A stretch of 64,000 nt of DNA, taken from assembly GCA_040904925.1 (NCBI GenBank), contig JBBDSP010000031.1, positions 3,111-67,110 of the forward strand, given 5' to 3'. The stretch's first letter is position 1. Each line of letters starts with the position of its first letter. The notes below the pieces were generated by a model. It saw only the letters and a program-made list of their open reading frames with translations, was not told the DNA's origin and made no database searches. Positions 8,585-17,825 of the stretch are shown here, in pieces. The position numbers and the translations under genes are program-made. Origin of the DNA: Gracilimonas sp040904925. GTDB taxonomy: Bacteria > Bacteroidota > Rhodothermia > Balneolales > Balneolaceae.

Positions 8585-9385
8585 ATGAATTTATCGAGAC
8601 GATTTTTTGTATTAATCACACTTTTAGTTTCTATATCCGTATTTGCAGTCAGCTGTTTTGATAATCCTTCCGGCCCAAATAACAATGATGATGACAACGG
8701 CGGAGATCCTTCCGAATATTCTCACACTCAAAATCCGGGACTTTCAGCTAATGACTTTCTTTCTGATGAAAGCTATACCGATCTGGTTCTTGAAATTGAT
8801 TATATGCCCGGTTATGCGCCAAACCAACAAGCTCTTGACAGCCTTGAATCCTTTTTTGAACAACGGCTGAATAAGAGCAATATCACCATTCTTGAACCTT
8901 CTGAGATATCCTCCGGAGATCAAAGCACTTACACTGCTGATGACGTTCGCGATCTTGAAGAAGAACACCGTGATGAATTTACCGAAGGTGAGACACTAGC
9001 AGCTTATGTCATAATTGTAGATGGGCAATATGAACAGAATAATGTATTAGGTATCGCATACTATAATACCTCAAACGCATTTTTTGGGACTGCTTATGAT
9101 GACGCCTCTACAGGGTTTGGGTCACCATCCAGATACCAAGTGGAATCGACTTCACTCAGACATGAATTTGGCCACCTTTTTGGATTGGTGAATATTGATG
9201 GATCGGGAACCGACATGCAGACCGATCATCAGGATGAGGAAAATGGCCACCATTGCAATAATGAAAACTGCCTGATGTATTACGCCATGGAACGTGCCGA
9301 TCTGATCTCTCAGTTTTTTGATGACAGTGTTGCTGAACTGGATGCTAATTGCATCGCTGACCTTGAGGCAAATGGCGGTAAGTAG
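8585..9385 (+). CDS. Putative zincin-type metalloprotease lipoprotein
   Basis: A 266-residue exported lipoprotein. The signal peptide ends in a lipobox (FAVSC, Cys24) followed by an acidic, Asn/Asp/Gly-rich linker typical of surface lipoproteins. The catalytic signature HEFGHLFGLVN starts at His193, giving HExxHxxG with the third zinc ligand still to be set. A Met-turn-like CLMYYAME lies about 40 residues later. This arrangement suits a metzincin-like fold. Between them lies a His/Cys-rich insertion (HHCNNENC). I do not recognise a named family beyond this, and activity is inferred. It stands alone between dinB (divergent) and prfC (convergent, 46 bp). Confidence 0.8.
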   Translation: MNLSRRFFVLITLLVSISVFAVSCFDNPSGPNNNDDDNGGDPSEYSHTQNPGLSANDFLSDESYTDLVLEIDYMPGYAPNQQALDSLESFFEQRLNKSNITILEPSEISSGDQSTYTADDVRDLEEEHRDEFTEGETLAAYVIIVDGQYEQNNVLGIAYYNTSNAFFGTAYDDASTGFGSPSRYQVESTSLRHEFGHLFGLVNIDGSGTDMQTDHQDEENGHHCNNENCLMYYAMERADLISQFFDDSVAELDANCIADLEANGGK

Positions 9386-9398
9386 ATTTACAAAGCAA

Positions 9399-9427
9399 GA
9401 GTATTGAATATTCGATATTCAATACTC
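9399..9427. terminator. Perfect 12-bp hairpin between convergent genes
   Basis: GAGTATTGAATA (9399-9410) pairs exactly with TATTCAATACTC (9416-9427) around a 5-base loop. The hairpin lies between the stop codons of the metalloprotease gene and prfC. It can serve both strands, but T-tracts are weak. The GTATTGA word recurs at 41270-41322 before cusB, so it may be a dispersed repeat recruited as a transcript end. Confidence 0.6.
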
Positions 9428-9431
9428 AATT

Positions 9432-11039
9432 TTATCCCTGCTTGAATTTAAACAGGTTCTCTTTCCCTACTTTTTCTTCCCCTTGGTTGAGCGCATACAT
9501 AGAATCAAAAAGCACGATGGGATTTTCTTCCATATCCTTGGTGACATGCGTTGAATAGCTGGCTTCCAGCTTTTTGATAATGTCATCCCGATCGTTTGGA
9601 AGCCATCTTGCACAGTGGTAGGAAACCGGCGTTTTGATGAGCTCAACTCCGTATTCAGTAAGCATCCGGTGTTCCACAACTTCAAACTGAAGCACACCCA
9701 CGGTTCCAAGTAATAATTCATTTCCTACTCCATTGGGAACTTCAAATACATGAACCACCCCTTCCTCTGAAAGCTGTCGCAATCCTTCACGCAGTTGTTT
9801 TCTCTTAAATGGATCTTTGGTTGCCACTTTCTGAAAATGCTCCGGGGTGAAAAGCGGGATCACATCAAAATCGACTTCATTCTTTTCATAAATAGTGGTG
9901 CCAATTCGGAATGAACCGGGATTGAAAATGGAGACAATATCACCGGGATAAGCCTCTTCCATGAGTTGCCGGTCGTCGCCCATTAAGGTGTGAGGAGTCG
10001 ACATTTTAATTTTTTTACCGGAAGATGCGATCGTCACTTGTTGGCCTCTTTCAAACTTCCCGGAAGCCACGCGAATAAAAGCTGCACAGTCACGGTGATC
10101 GGGATTCATGTTGGCCTGCATTTTAAAGATAAATCCTGAAAATCCATCATTAAGATCCCGGACAATTCCACCTTGTGTCATGTACTGCTGGGGGTGTGGA
10201 GCTAACTGATGGAAGTAATTCAAAAATACATCCAGCCCAAAATTATGCAGGGCTGAGCCAAAAAATACCGGCGTCACTTTACCCGAAGCATATTCGTCTT
10301 TATTCATTCCCTCATACATGCCATCGATCAGCATCACCTCTTCACGAAAAGCTTCCTTTTCCATATCAGATAACGAAGAAGAATCGATCGCGTCTTCAAC
10401 ATCAAGAACATCTGTTACTGCTTTTTTAGCTCCGTGATCTGTTTTTTGGTAGATATGCACTTTTTTTGAAATAGCATCATATATACCCTGAAATTTACGC
10501 CCATATCCCATTGGCCAACTTGCCGGCACGGCTTCAATCCCAAGCTTGGTTTCGATATTACTAAGCACTTCCAACGGATCCATACCGGGGCGATCACACT
10601 TATTTACAAAAGTGATAACAGGGACTTCACGAAGCTTACATACTTCGAATAATTTCTCGGTTTGTTCCTCAACGCCTTTGGCAACATCAATAACCATCAG
10701 GCCACTATCAGCTGCTACAAGTGTTCGCAGGGTATCCTCAGAAAAGTCTTTGTGTCCCGGAGTATCCAACAGGTTATACTTGATACCGTTCTGTTCAAAA
10801 CGTAACACGGATGAAGTTACTGAGATCCCGCGTTCCTGCTCAATAGACATCCAATCGGAGGCGGCGTGACGGGTAGCCTTTCGGGCACGGATGGATCCGG
10901 CTTCGTGAAGCGCTCCACCATACAGCAATAGCTTCTCAGTGAGGGTGGTTTTACCCGCATCGGGATGCGAAATAATAGCGAAGGTTCTGCGCTTTTTCGC
11001 TTCTTTCGTAATTTGTGTTTCGGCAGTGGCCGTGCTCAT
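9432..11039 (-). CDS. prfC: Peptide chain release factor 3
   Basis: RF3 (535 residues) is a translational GTPase that recycles RF1/RF2 from the ribosome after peptide release. The G domain shows AIISHPDAGKTTLTEKLLL (P-loop), RGISVTSSVLRF (switch I), LLDTPGHKDFSEDT (G3) and TFVNKCDRPGMDP (G4). Domains II and III follow (GNELLLGTVGVLQFEVVEHR). The length is normal. The first ATG is used. The monocistronic gene is followed by a hairpin and preceded by a large palindrome cluster. Confidence 0.97.
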   Translation of the reverse strand: MSTATAETQITKEAKKRRTFAIISHPDAGKTTLTEKLLLYGGALHEAGSIRARKATRHAASDWMSIEQERGISVTSSVLRFEQNGIKYNLLDTPGHKDFSEDTLRTLVAADSGLMVIDVAKGVEEQTEKLFEVCKLREVPVITFVNKCDRPGMDPLEVLSNIETKLGIEAVPASWPMGYGRKFQGIYDAISKKVHIYQKTDHGAKKAVTDVLDVEDAIDSSSLSDMEKEAFREEVMLIDGMYEGMNKDEYASGKVTPVFFGSALHNFGLDVFLNYFHQLAPHPQQYMTQGGIVRDLNDGFSGFIFKMQANMNPDHRDCAAFIRVASGKFERGQQVTIASSGKKIKMSTPHTLMGDDRQLMEEAYPGDIVSIFNPGSFRIGTTIYEKNEVDFDVIPLFTPEHFQKVATKDPFKRKQLREGLRQLSEEGVVHVFEVPNGVGNELLLGTVGVLQFEVVEHRMLTEYGVELIKTPVSYHCARWLPNDRDDIIKKLEASYSTHVTKDMEENPIVLFDSMYALNQGEEKVGKENLFKFKQG

Positions 11040-11139
11040 AGTGGTATTCTGCTTGATTGAAGCCTTAAAGATACGGCCTTTTGAGTGAAAGTTGTAGTGT
11101 AGAGTGAGGGGTGAGAAAGTGATGAAGTAAGCTCCTTCT

Positions 11140-11332
11140 CGATCCCAACCACTCGGTTGGGATCGAGGTTACCGTCCCGTAGGGACGGTATGTTTGTAAA
11201 AGCAACGTCTCAACCAATAGCTTTCGTGCCGTAGGTACGATAAGTTTTGTATGCGTTGGTTTGGTAGTATACCTACGGCACACGGCTTTTTACTTTCCCT
11301 TTTTTACAAACATGTTGTCCCTAACGGGACAA
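11140..11332. repeat. Cluster of nested palindromes (REP-like), 323-bp gene-free gap
   Basis: The gap between the GH13 gene end and the prfC start contains no credible gene. It holds four perfect short hairpins: CGATCCCAACC/GGTTGGGATCG (11140-11165), TACCGTCCC/GGGACGGTA with a 3-base loop (11170-11190), GTGCCGTAGGTA/TACCTACGGCAC (11226-11281) and TTGTCCC/GGGACAA (11315-11332). ATGTTTGTAAAA near 11190 is also inverted near 11302-11313. The whole can therefore fold as one long cruciform. GTCCC/GGGAC elements of this kind are typical REP-type intergenic units. No RAYT transposase is in the window. Confidence 0.75.
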
Positions 11333-11362
11333 GTTCATCAATTGCGCCTACTGATTCACAAA

Positions 11363-13225
11363 TCATCTCAACTCCCAAATACCCGCGGTTTTTTCGGCTA
11401 CTTCAAAATCAGTCATCACATCAAGCTCTTCTCCGGAAAGCACATTAACGCCCACCTCAAAATCATCCAGGATTTCGGCAAACCTATCTCGATCTAATGT
11501 AACCGCAACTTCATTTCCATTCATCACTACCATCACGGTTTGGTCTTCGTGGGTGCGAAAGTAGACATACACATTATCATTAGGAACAAAATGCACCAAC
11601 TTTCCTTCATGAACGGCTACTGCATCTTTTCGCCACTCGGTTAAGGTGGTGATGTAATCCATGATCTCATTTTCTTTGTCGGTGCGACCTTCTTCGGTAA
11701 ATACACTACGGTCGTCATCGGACCAGCCGCCGGGCATGGTTTGGCGCCAGGCTTCGTCATCGCCACCGCGGTATTCGTGTTCCATCATCAGCTCGGTTCC
11801 GTAATAGACCTGCGGAATTCCACGGGTGGTCATCAGAAACGCGTAGGCCATTTTAAAGTAGTCTTCATCTTTGCCAATGTGTTCAAAGTATCTACTCATG
11901 TCATGGTTGTCCAGAAAGATCACATTACCCATTGGATCGGAATAGAGGAAATCCTGTGATAGCACATAATACAGTTGGCTAAGTCCGGTCGTCCAGCCAA
12001 ATTCTTCATTGAATGCCTCCCGAATCGCAAAAGAAAACTGGAAATCGGTTACGCTCGGCAAATGAGACTGATATCCGTCTTCCACGCCGGCTTTGTCGTA
12101 TTGCCAGTAGGCTTCAGCCGGCACATTTTCGACCCAGGCTTCCCCCACTATATTGAAGTTGGGATACGCCTCAGTTACTTCTTTGGCCCAACGAGCCATG
12201 TAATCCCGATCAGGAAATACGTAGGTATCCATGCGAATGCCATCAATTCCGGAATACTCGATCCACCAGAGTGTGTTTTGAATGAGATAATCGGCCAGCA
12301 GTGGGTTATTTTGGTTCAGGTCGGGCATCTCGGGCACGAACCAGCCGTTGGTGAGTTTTACAGAATCATGTTCTGAAGCATAGGGATCTGACATCACCAC
12401 GCCACGGTAGTTGGTTTGACCCACTTCCTCAAAATCATACACCCAGTCTTTGGTGGGCAGATCTTCCATCCACCAGTGGTTGATCCCAATGTGATTATGG
12501 ATCATATCCATGATCACTTTCATATCACGATCCTGAACCTTGGATACCAACTCTTTATATAACTCATTGGACCCAAAACGGCGATCTACTTTGTAAAGAT
12601 TGGTGGCCGCATATCCATGATAAGCACCGTATTCAATGCTCATGTCATTTTCAAACATGGGGGTGAACCAGATGGCGGTCATTCCAAGGTCTTCGATATA
12701 ATCAAGGTGATCCATTACACCCTGAATATCTCCACCCTGTCGCCGCTGAGGATCGGAACGGTCGGCAGACTCGATCATCCCTTCAATGGTATCGTTAGAA
12801 GGATCTCCGTTGGCAAAGCGGTCGGGCATCATCAGATAAATTACGTCGGTAGGATCAAAGCCGTTATTTCGGCCTTCTATAGCTTCACGCGTTTTCAGCT
12901 CATAATTGAACACAATTTCTTTATTGTGATGGGTAAGCGTGATCTCCATCTCTCCGGCCTCAGCTTCATCTGAAATATTGAAATAAAGGAACAGATAATT
13001 CGGGGAATCGACCGCAAGTTGCCGGGTGATCTTAACACCGGGGTAGTTCGTTTCAGCGCGATATAATCCCAGGTTATCACCATAGAGCTGAAGCTGAAGT
13101 TCATTAACGGGCATCTCGGTCCACCAGAAAGGAGGATCGATCACCTGAATTTCATCGGTAGTTTGGGCCTGAAGCACAGGCGTTAAAAGAAAAAGTATAA
13201 AAGCGAGTGAGAATAATTTTTTCAT
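11363..13225 (-). CDS. Exported GH13 alpha-amylase family glycosidase (cyclomaltodextrinase/neopullulanase-like)
   Basis: A secreted or periplasmic alpha-glucan hydrolase of 620 residues. The signal peptide begins MKKLFSLAFILFLL and probably ends after LQAQ. An N-terminal immunoglobulin-like domain (IDPPFWWTEMPVNELQLQLY) resembles the cyclomaltodextrinase N-domain. The catalytic barrel has all GH13 regions: DMIHNHIG, GIDGIRMD with the nucleophile Asp, NIVGEAWVE with the acid/base Glu, and FLDNHDMSR. A C-terminal beta domain follows. A 51-bp upstream extension exists, but the signal peptide fixes the start at 13225. It probably degrades maltodextrins or pullulan. No sus genes are adjacent. Confidence 0.93.
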   Translation of the reverse strand: MKKLFSLAFILFLLTPVLQAQTTDEIQVIDPPFWWTEMPVNELQLQLYGDNLGLYRAETNYPGVKITRQLAVDSPNYLFLYFNISDEAEAGEMEITLTHHNKEIVFNYELKTREAIEGRNNGFDPTDVIYLMMPDRFANGDPSNDTIEGMIESADRSDPQRRQGGDIQGVMDHLDYIEDLGMTAIWFTPMFENDMSIEYGAYHGYAATNLYKVDRRFGSNELYKELVSKVQDRDMKVIMDMIHNHIGINHWWMEDLPTKDWVYDFEEVGQTNYRGVVMSDPYASEHDSVKLTNGWFVPEMPDLNQNNPLLADYLIQNTLWWIEYSGIDGIRMDTYVFPDRDYMARWAKEVTEAYPNFNIVGEAWVENVPAEAYWQYDKAGVEDGYQSHLPSVTDFQFSFAIREAFNEEFGWTTGLSQLYYVLSQDFLYSDPMGNVIFLDNHDMSRYFEHIGKDEDYFKMAYAFLMTTRGIPQVYYGTELMMEHEYRGGDDEAWRQTMPGGWSDDDRSVFTEEGRTDKENEIMDYITTLTEWRKDAVAVHEGKLVHFVPNDNVYVYFRTHEDQTVMVVMNGNEVAVTLDRDRFAEILDDFEVGVNVLSGEELDVMTDFEVAEKTAGIWELR

Positions 13226-13328
13226 GATGATCTTTATTTTAGTCCAACGAGATGGATAATAAAGATCAGCCGACACTTTTTCTTATGTAAATGCTTACAT
13301 GAATGATTTTAATAGTAGCAGGGAGCTA

Positions 13329-14414
13329 TTAATCAATAAATATCTTAGCCAGTTCATCCCGCAGATCTGTCATGGGGACGCCTCCGCGATTTATTGCAAA
13401 AGCTATTACCACCCCATTTTTCCGGTGAAGAAAAAACATGGTGCTTCCACCAACCGATCCTCCACTGTGTCCTTTCCACTCATTTCCCTCCGAATCAATA
13501 AACGTACTCCACCCAAACCCGTAGCCGGTTGACTCACCATCTGATGTTTGCAATGGAGCCATAAAATGATCCAGCGTTTCTGTGGTTAAAAAGCCACCGG
13601 AAAGATGTGCTTCCCAGAATTTTATCATGTCTTCAGTAGTTGACAGAAATCCACCACCGGCCCACTTGTAGCTGTTGTCAACATAAGGAGCTGACTCATT
13701 GGTCTCAGTACTGTCATTGTAAGTATAAAACAGCGTGCGGTTTTGAATGTCCTGATCGGCATGATCGGGCAGGGTGTTTTCCATATTCAACCGGTCAAAA
13801 ACCTGTGTTTCCATAAAGGGTAAAAACTCCTGACCGGAGGCACCTTCCATCACCGCACTGATCAAGTTCCATCCATAGCTTGAATAAGAGTAATCGGTTC
13901 CGGGCTCAAACAAAAGCGTATCGTCTTTAAAGATCTCAAGCCCTTCTGTTATAGAAGTGTATTTTTTATCACTCATAAACTCATCACCCCGATAATGACG
14001 AATTCCGGCGATGTGTCCGGCCACTTGTTCAACAGTGATTACGTATTCCTTTGTGGGGAAATCAGGAACATACGTTTGAACCGGTTCCTTAGGATCCAGT
14101 TCCCCTTCCTGATAAAGTAATGCTGCACCCGCAGCAGTATAGGTTTTGGAAACACTTCCGATACGGAACAGGGTTGAGGCTGGATCGACGGGCACCTGAT
14201 TCTCAACATCCAGATATCCATATCCTTTTGACCAGATCATCTTTCCATCCCGATAAACAGAGACACTCATTCCGGGTATGTTATACTCCTCCACATAGCT
14301 TTTTAAGACTTCATTGGCTGCATTGATATCTTGTTGAATTGCCGGATCGGGGGTATTACATCCTGCGATCCAGATGAACAGTAACGGGATAAAGTAGAGT
14401 GTAATTTTTTTCAT
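13329..14414 (-). CDS. Serine hydrolase lipoprotein, beta-lactamase class C fold
   Basis: A 361-residue exported lipoprotein (lipobox WIAGC, Cys19). It has the penicillin-binding-protein/class C beta-lactamase fold (Pfam Beta-lactamase family). The nucleophile motif is SVSK in LFRIGSVSKTYTAAG. A tyrosine motif, YSYSSYGW, occupies the YxN position but without a clear Asn. HSGG near the C-terminus replaces KTG. Such proteins are usually D-aminopeptidases, esterases or peptidoglycan-acting enzymes rather than true lactamases. It lies 23 bp downstream of the M20 peptidase gene on the same strand, so it is probably co-expressed. Confidence 0.9.
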   Translation of the reverse strand: MKKITLYFIPLLFIWIAGCNTPDPAIQQDINAANEVLKSYVEEYNIPGMSVSVYRDGKMIWSKGYGYLDVENQVPVDPASTLFRIGSVSKTYTAAGAALLYQEGELDPKEPVQTYVPDFPTKEYVITVEQVAGHIAGIRHYRGDEFMSDKKYTSITEGLEIFKDDTLLFEPGTDYSYSSYGWNLISAVMEGASGQEFLPFMETQVFDRLNMENTLPDHADQDIQNRTLFYTYNDSTETNESAPYVDNSYKWAGGGFLSTTEDMIKFWEAHLSGGFLTTETLDHFMAPLQTSDGESTGYGFGWSTFIDSEGNEWKGHSGGSVGGSTMFFLHRKNGVVIAFAINRGGVPMTDLRDELAKIFID

Positions 14415-14437
14415 GGGGATAGATTATTAAGTGCGAA

Positions 14438-15727
14438 TTATTCAGATTGTGTAAGCCGGTAGATCAGAAGGGCCGCTCTCTTAGTAAGTTCTTTATAGGT
14501 CTTCAGGTTTATGGTCTCATTAGGTCCGTGCGCACCACTTCCCATAGCACCTAAGCCATCGAGTCCGTCCACGTGTTTTGCTACAAAGGAAATGTCAGCG
14601 GCTCCGCGACGGCCCGGGTCATAAGCTTCAACTTCACCCAAACCGAGATCCTTACTCAATTCATCTAAAACACTCAGCAACTCCATATTACCTTCGGTGG
14701 GCTCCATGGGAGGATAGCCTTCATAAATGGTAAGTTCTGCAGAAGTTCGGGGCAAGTGATCATCAACGATCTCCTGCATTTTTTGAAAGGCCCGTTCTCC
14801 TTGTTCTGTTGTCAGAAACCGGATGCCTCCGTGTGCAATGGTCTTTTTCGGAACAATATTGGTTTTCCCGCTGACGGTTCCCCTCATGTTCGCTTCATCA
14901 TAATCCACTTCGTTTCCTCCGATCAGCACACCCACATTGTAGGTGAGATTTTCTTCCCGAAGTTCTTCATAAAAACGGTTAAGGATCCTGGAAATTTCAT
15001 ATACGGAACCGGCCCCGGTGTAATCACTGAAAATTCCTGAAGAATGGGCTTGTCGGCCTTCCACCTCAAGTTTCCACGAGAAAGAAGCGCGCCGGGCAAC
15101 GGTAGCATAATTAAATCCCGAGGCGGTTTCAAAACCGAGCGCTACATCACTTCGTTTGGCGGCTTCCACGAGATCATTTCGGCTGATGGAAGTTGGGCTT
15201 CCGGCTTTTTCCTCATCCCCTGTATAGGCTACAATGATCTGTGCATCAGGAATGGCTCCGGCTTCCTTCAATGCTTTCAGGGCATAAAAGATCATCACGT
15301 TTCCGGCCTTCATATCGTTGACTCCGGGGCCTGTAGCAACTGAATCATTCAGCATCTCAAATTTTTGAAAAGGAGAGTCCAGCTCAAACACCGTATCGAG
15401 ATGTCCAATAAGAAGGAGTTTTTTGCCTGAGGTTCCCTTTTGTTCAGCAAAGAAATGACCGGCACGGTCAACTTCATCCTGAGGAATCCAGCTTGTTTCA
15501 AACCTTAACTCATCAAAAGCCTGGATGTATCGCTCTCCAACTTTCCGGACGCCGTCAAAATTCAGTGTCCCGCTGTTTATATTCACATTGTTTTCCAGAA
15601 ATTCCAGAGCTTCAGCGTGATTAGCATCTATTCTTTCAAGAATTTTTCTCTCGGTATCTGAAAGTTCCTGAGCAAACAGGTTTAAGGTTACAAATAATAG
15701 CAGTACAATTGATAAAAGCTTCTTCAT
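14438..15727 (-). CDS. Exported M20 family metallopeptidase (carboxypeptidase G2-like)
   Basis: A 429-residue zinc peptidase with a signal peptide (MKKLLSIVLLLFVTLNLFAQ). The metal-binding series is visible: IGHLDTVFE (His, Asp), GPGVNDMKAGN (bridging Asp), YTGDEEKAGS (catalytic and metal Glu) and MGSGAHGPNE (last His). A dimerisation domain sits between them. The order matches the glutamate carboxypeptidase/ArgE-DapE group. It lies in a tight run with a second M20 enzyme upstream (20 bp) and a serine hydrolase downstream (23 bp). Together they suggest a periplasmic peptide or acyl-amino-acid salvage set. The substrate is unknown. Confidence 0.92.
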   Translation of the reverse strand: MKKLLSIVLLLFVTLNLFAQELSDTERKILERIDANHAEALEFLENNVNINSGTLNFDGVRKVGERYIQAFDELRFETSWIPQDEVDRAGHFFAEQKGTSGKKLLLIGHLDTVFELDSPFQKFEMLNDSVATGPGVNDMKAGNVMIFYALKALKEAGAIPDAQIIVAYTGDEEKAGSPTSISRNDLVEAAKRSDVALGFETASGFNYATVARRASFSWKLEVEGRQAHSSGIFSDYTGAGSVYEISRILNRFYEELREENLTYNVGVLIGGNEVDYDEANMRGTVSGKTNIVPKKTIAHGGIRFLTTEQGERAFQKMQEIVDDHLPRTSAELTIYEGYPPMEPTEGNMELLSVLDELSKDLGLGEVEAYDPGRRGAADISFVAKHVDGLDGLGAMGSGAHGPNETINLKTYKELTKRAALLIYRLTQSE

Positions 15728-15747
15728 AATTTGAGGTCTGTTTAAGT

Positions 15748-17034
15748 TTAATTACTTGCAGTATTCATGTAATCCACAACCAGATTGCTCATCGCCCGAA
15801 CGCCCAGCTTCATAGCACTTTCATCCACATAGAAGTCGGGAGTGTGGTGACCGCCGGATTCAACCTCAGCAGATTTACCACCAAGGAAGAAATACAATCC
15901 CGGCACTTTTTCCTGAAAGAAAGAAAAATCCTCCGCGCCGGTTACTGCATCCATGATGTTGGCATTTCCACTAGTGACTCGGTCTAAGGTTGGCGCCATC
16001 ATGGCGGTCAATTCAGGATCGTTATAAGTGATGGGATATCCTTTGTGAATGGTAAGTTTGGCTGTAGCACCATTACTTTCCGCTGTGTTCTGTACAATAG
16101 TCTCTAATCTTTTGAAAATAAGCTGACGCATGTCTTCGTCTAAAGCTCGGATCGTTCCTTCCATACTTACCGATTCCGGGATGATATTATGCCGAACTCC
16201 GCCCTCGATCTTGCCAAAAGTAACCACGGCGGCCTGTTTGGTCAGCGGCATGCTTCGGCTTACAATGGTTTGAGCATTGTTGATGATCTGAGCAGCAGTA
16301 ACAATGGGATCAATACCTGCCCAAGGAGCAGAACCATGTGCCTGCTTTCCGGTGATCTCGAGGCTGAAACTATTTACGCTGGCCATAATCCCTTCTGAAC
16401 GATAGCCAATGCTGCCAACCGGATCACTGTCCCAAATATGCAGCCCAAAGATGGCATCTACATCAGGATCTTCCAACACACCTTCTTTTACCATTAATTC
16501 GGCTCCGCCTTCTTCGTCTTGAGGGGCTCCTTCTTCAGCGGGTTGAAATATGAACTTGATCGTGCCTTTGATGTCTTCCTGCATTTCTGTGAGGATCTTG
16601 GCAACACCCATCATCATGGCGATGTGAGTGTCGTGCCCACAGGCATGCATTACCCCAACTTCCTCTCCCTGGTACATTCCGGTAGCTACTGATTTGAAAG
16701 GCACATCGGTGCGCTCGGTCACGGGGAGGCCATCGATATCGGCACGAAGACCAATAACCGGCCCGGGTTCCCCTCCTTTCAGAAGTGCAACGACTCCGGT
16801 GTGGGCGACTTCAGTTTCCACCTTCAGCCCTAATTCTCTCAGATAGTCGGCAATGTAGGCTGCGGTCTCAAATTCCCGGTTCGAAAGCTCCGGGTTTTCA
16901 TGAAAATGCCGCCGCCATTCTATGACCTCTTCTTCAATTTCATCAGCCCGCTGGTCGATGAGCTGTTTGAGATCCTGGGCATAAGTGGATAAAGAGATGA
17001 GTGAAATCAGGAAGAGCAGTATCGTTTTTTTCAT
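15748..17034 (-). CDS. Exported M20 amidohydrolase (hippurate/IAA-amino-acid hydrolase-like)
   Basis: A 428-residue amidohydrolase of peptidase subfamily M20D, with a signal peptide (MKKTILLFLISLISLSTYAQ). Key metal sites are MHACGHDTHIAMMMG near residue 115 and FQPAEEGAPQDEEGG near 160. A late GAEDFSFF and the final GGHHTPDF complete the family pattern. Enzymes of this type cleave N-acyl or conjugated amino acids. The exported location is notable because many homologues are cytoplasmic. It is the first gene of a three-gene run with the second M20 enzyme and the lipoprotein hydrolase. Confidence 0.93.
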   Translation of the reverse strand: MKKTILLFLISLISLSTYAQDLKQLIDQRADEIEEEVIEWRRHFHENPELSNREFETAAYIADYLRELGLKVETEVAHTGVVALLKGGEPGPVIGLRADIDGLPVTERTDVPFKSVATGMYQGEEVGVMHACGHDTHIAMMMGVAKILTEMQEDIKGTIKFIFQPAEEGAPQDEEGGAELMVKEGVLEDPDVDAIFGLHIWDSDPVGSIGYRSEGIMASVNSFSLEITGKQAHGSAPWAGIDPIVTAAQIINNAQTIVSRSMPLTKQAAVVTFGKIEGGVRHNIIPESVSMEGTIRALDEDMRQLIFKRLETIVQNTAESNGATAKLTIHKGYPITYNDPELTAMMAPTLDRVTSGNANIMDAVTGAEDFSFFQEKVPGLYFFLGGKSAEVESGGHHTPDFYVDESAMKLGVRAMSNLVVDYMNTASN

Positions 17035-17082
17035 AGTAATAATCTGATATTAAATATTGAATCAGATATTAACTAAACAGGC

Positions 17083-17730
17083 TCACAAATAAAAAATCTC
17101 ATCCAGTTCAAAGATATGGTCTCCTGGCGGACATTTATGCAGGGCGTTAATCATCCCTTCCGCAACTTTTCCGGCAAAGATCGGGCGGTATTTTTTGAAC
17201 CAGGGGAGTTTGGTAAAGACCTTTGCCAGAATAAGCCCGACACTTTCACCTAATCTTTTTTCCGAACGGTCTCCTTCTAAGATAGAGGGGCGCAAGATCA
17301 CTGTGACCTCAAAGGGCAATTCTTTAACAGCTTCATCCAGCTCACCTTTCAATTTAGGATAGAAAGCTCGTGACTTTGGATCAGCGCCGGCAGAAGAAAC
17401 CAAAGCAAATTTCTTAACCCCGTTTTCTGCAGCAGCCTTGGCGGTTTCGTATTGATAAGTAAAGTCAACGGTATACTGGGCTTCCTGACTGCCTGCTTTT
17501 TTGATGGTGGTTCCCAGCGCAGAATAAAGTTCATCTCCAGTTAACAGGTTTTCCCAGGAATCCAGCTCTTTAAAATCCACAACATGTTCTTCCAGTTTGG
17601 GATGTTTGATCCCCGTACTCCTTCGATGAAAGACTTTCACCTTCTCATGTCGCTCATCTTTCAGGAGCAGATCCAGAACTTCTGAACCGACCAATCCGGT
17701 TGCGCCTATTACGATGGCTGTTTTGTTCAT
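17083..17730 (-). CDS. NAD(P)-binding oxidoreductase, TIP30/HTATIP2-like
   Basis: A 215-residue cytoplasmic protein with an N-terminal Rossmann motif (AIVIGATGLVGSEVLDLLL). A TxxA-type region follows (ALGTTIKKAGSQEAQYTVDF), then KFALVSSAGADPKSRAFYPKLKGELDEAV, where a Tyr-x3-Lys-like pair may be catalytic. It belongs to the atypical short-chain reductases that include human HTATIP2 and bacterial YbjT-like proteins. The reaction is unknown. It is separated from the M20 gene by 48 bp and from the next gene upstream by a repeat hairpin, so it may be transcribed alone. Confidence 0.85.
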   Translation of the reverse strand: MNKTAIVIGATGLVGSEVLDLLLKDERHEKVKVFHRRSTGIKHPKLEEHVVDFKELDSWENLLTGDELYSALGTTIKKAGSQEAQYTVDFTYQYETAKAAAENGVKKFALVSSAGADPKSRAFYPKLKGELDEAVKELPFEVTVILRPSILEGDRSEKRLGESVGLILAKVFTKLPWFKKYRPIFAGKVAEGMINALHKCPPGDHIFELDEIFYL

Positions 17731-17740
17731 GTTTTTTGAG

Positions 17741-17825
17741 AGTTGATAGGGTGAAAGTTGACATTACTAAAGCAAAATACCAAAGTGAATTCAATAAATA
17801 TCACCCTATCAACTTTTAACTATCA
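17741..17825. repeat. Solo repeat hairpin sharing the four-helix-bundle cassette termini
   Basis: AGTTGATAGGGTGA (17741-17754) pairs perfectly with TCACCCTATCAACT (17801-17814). The right unit, 17800-17825, matches the 28-bp terminal repeat at 7349-7376 with only a few changes. No gene lies between the arms, only 46 AT-rich bases. It looks like a gene-less relative of the cassette at 6851-7376. Confidence 0.75.
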
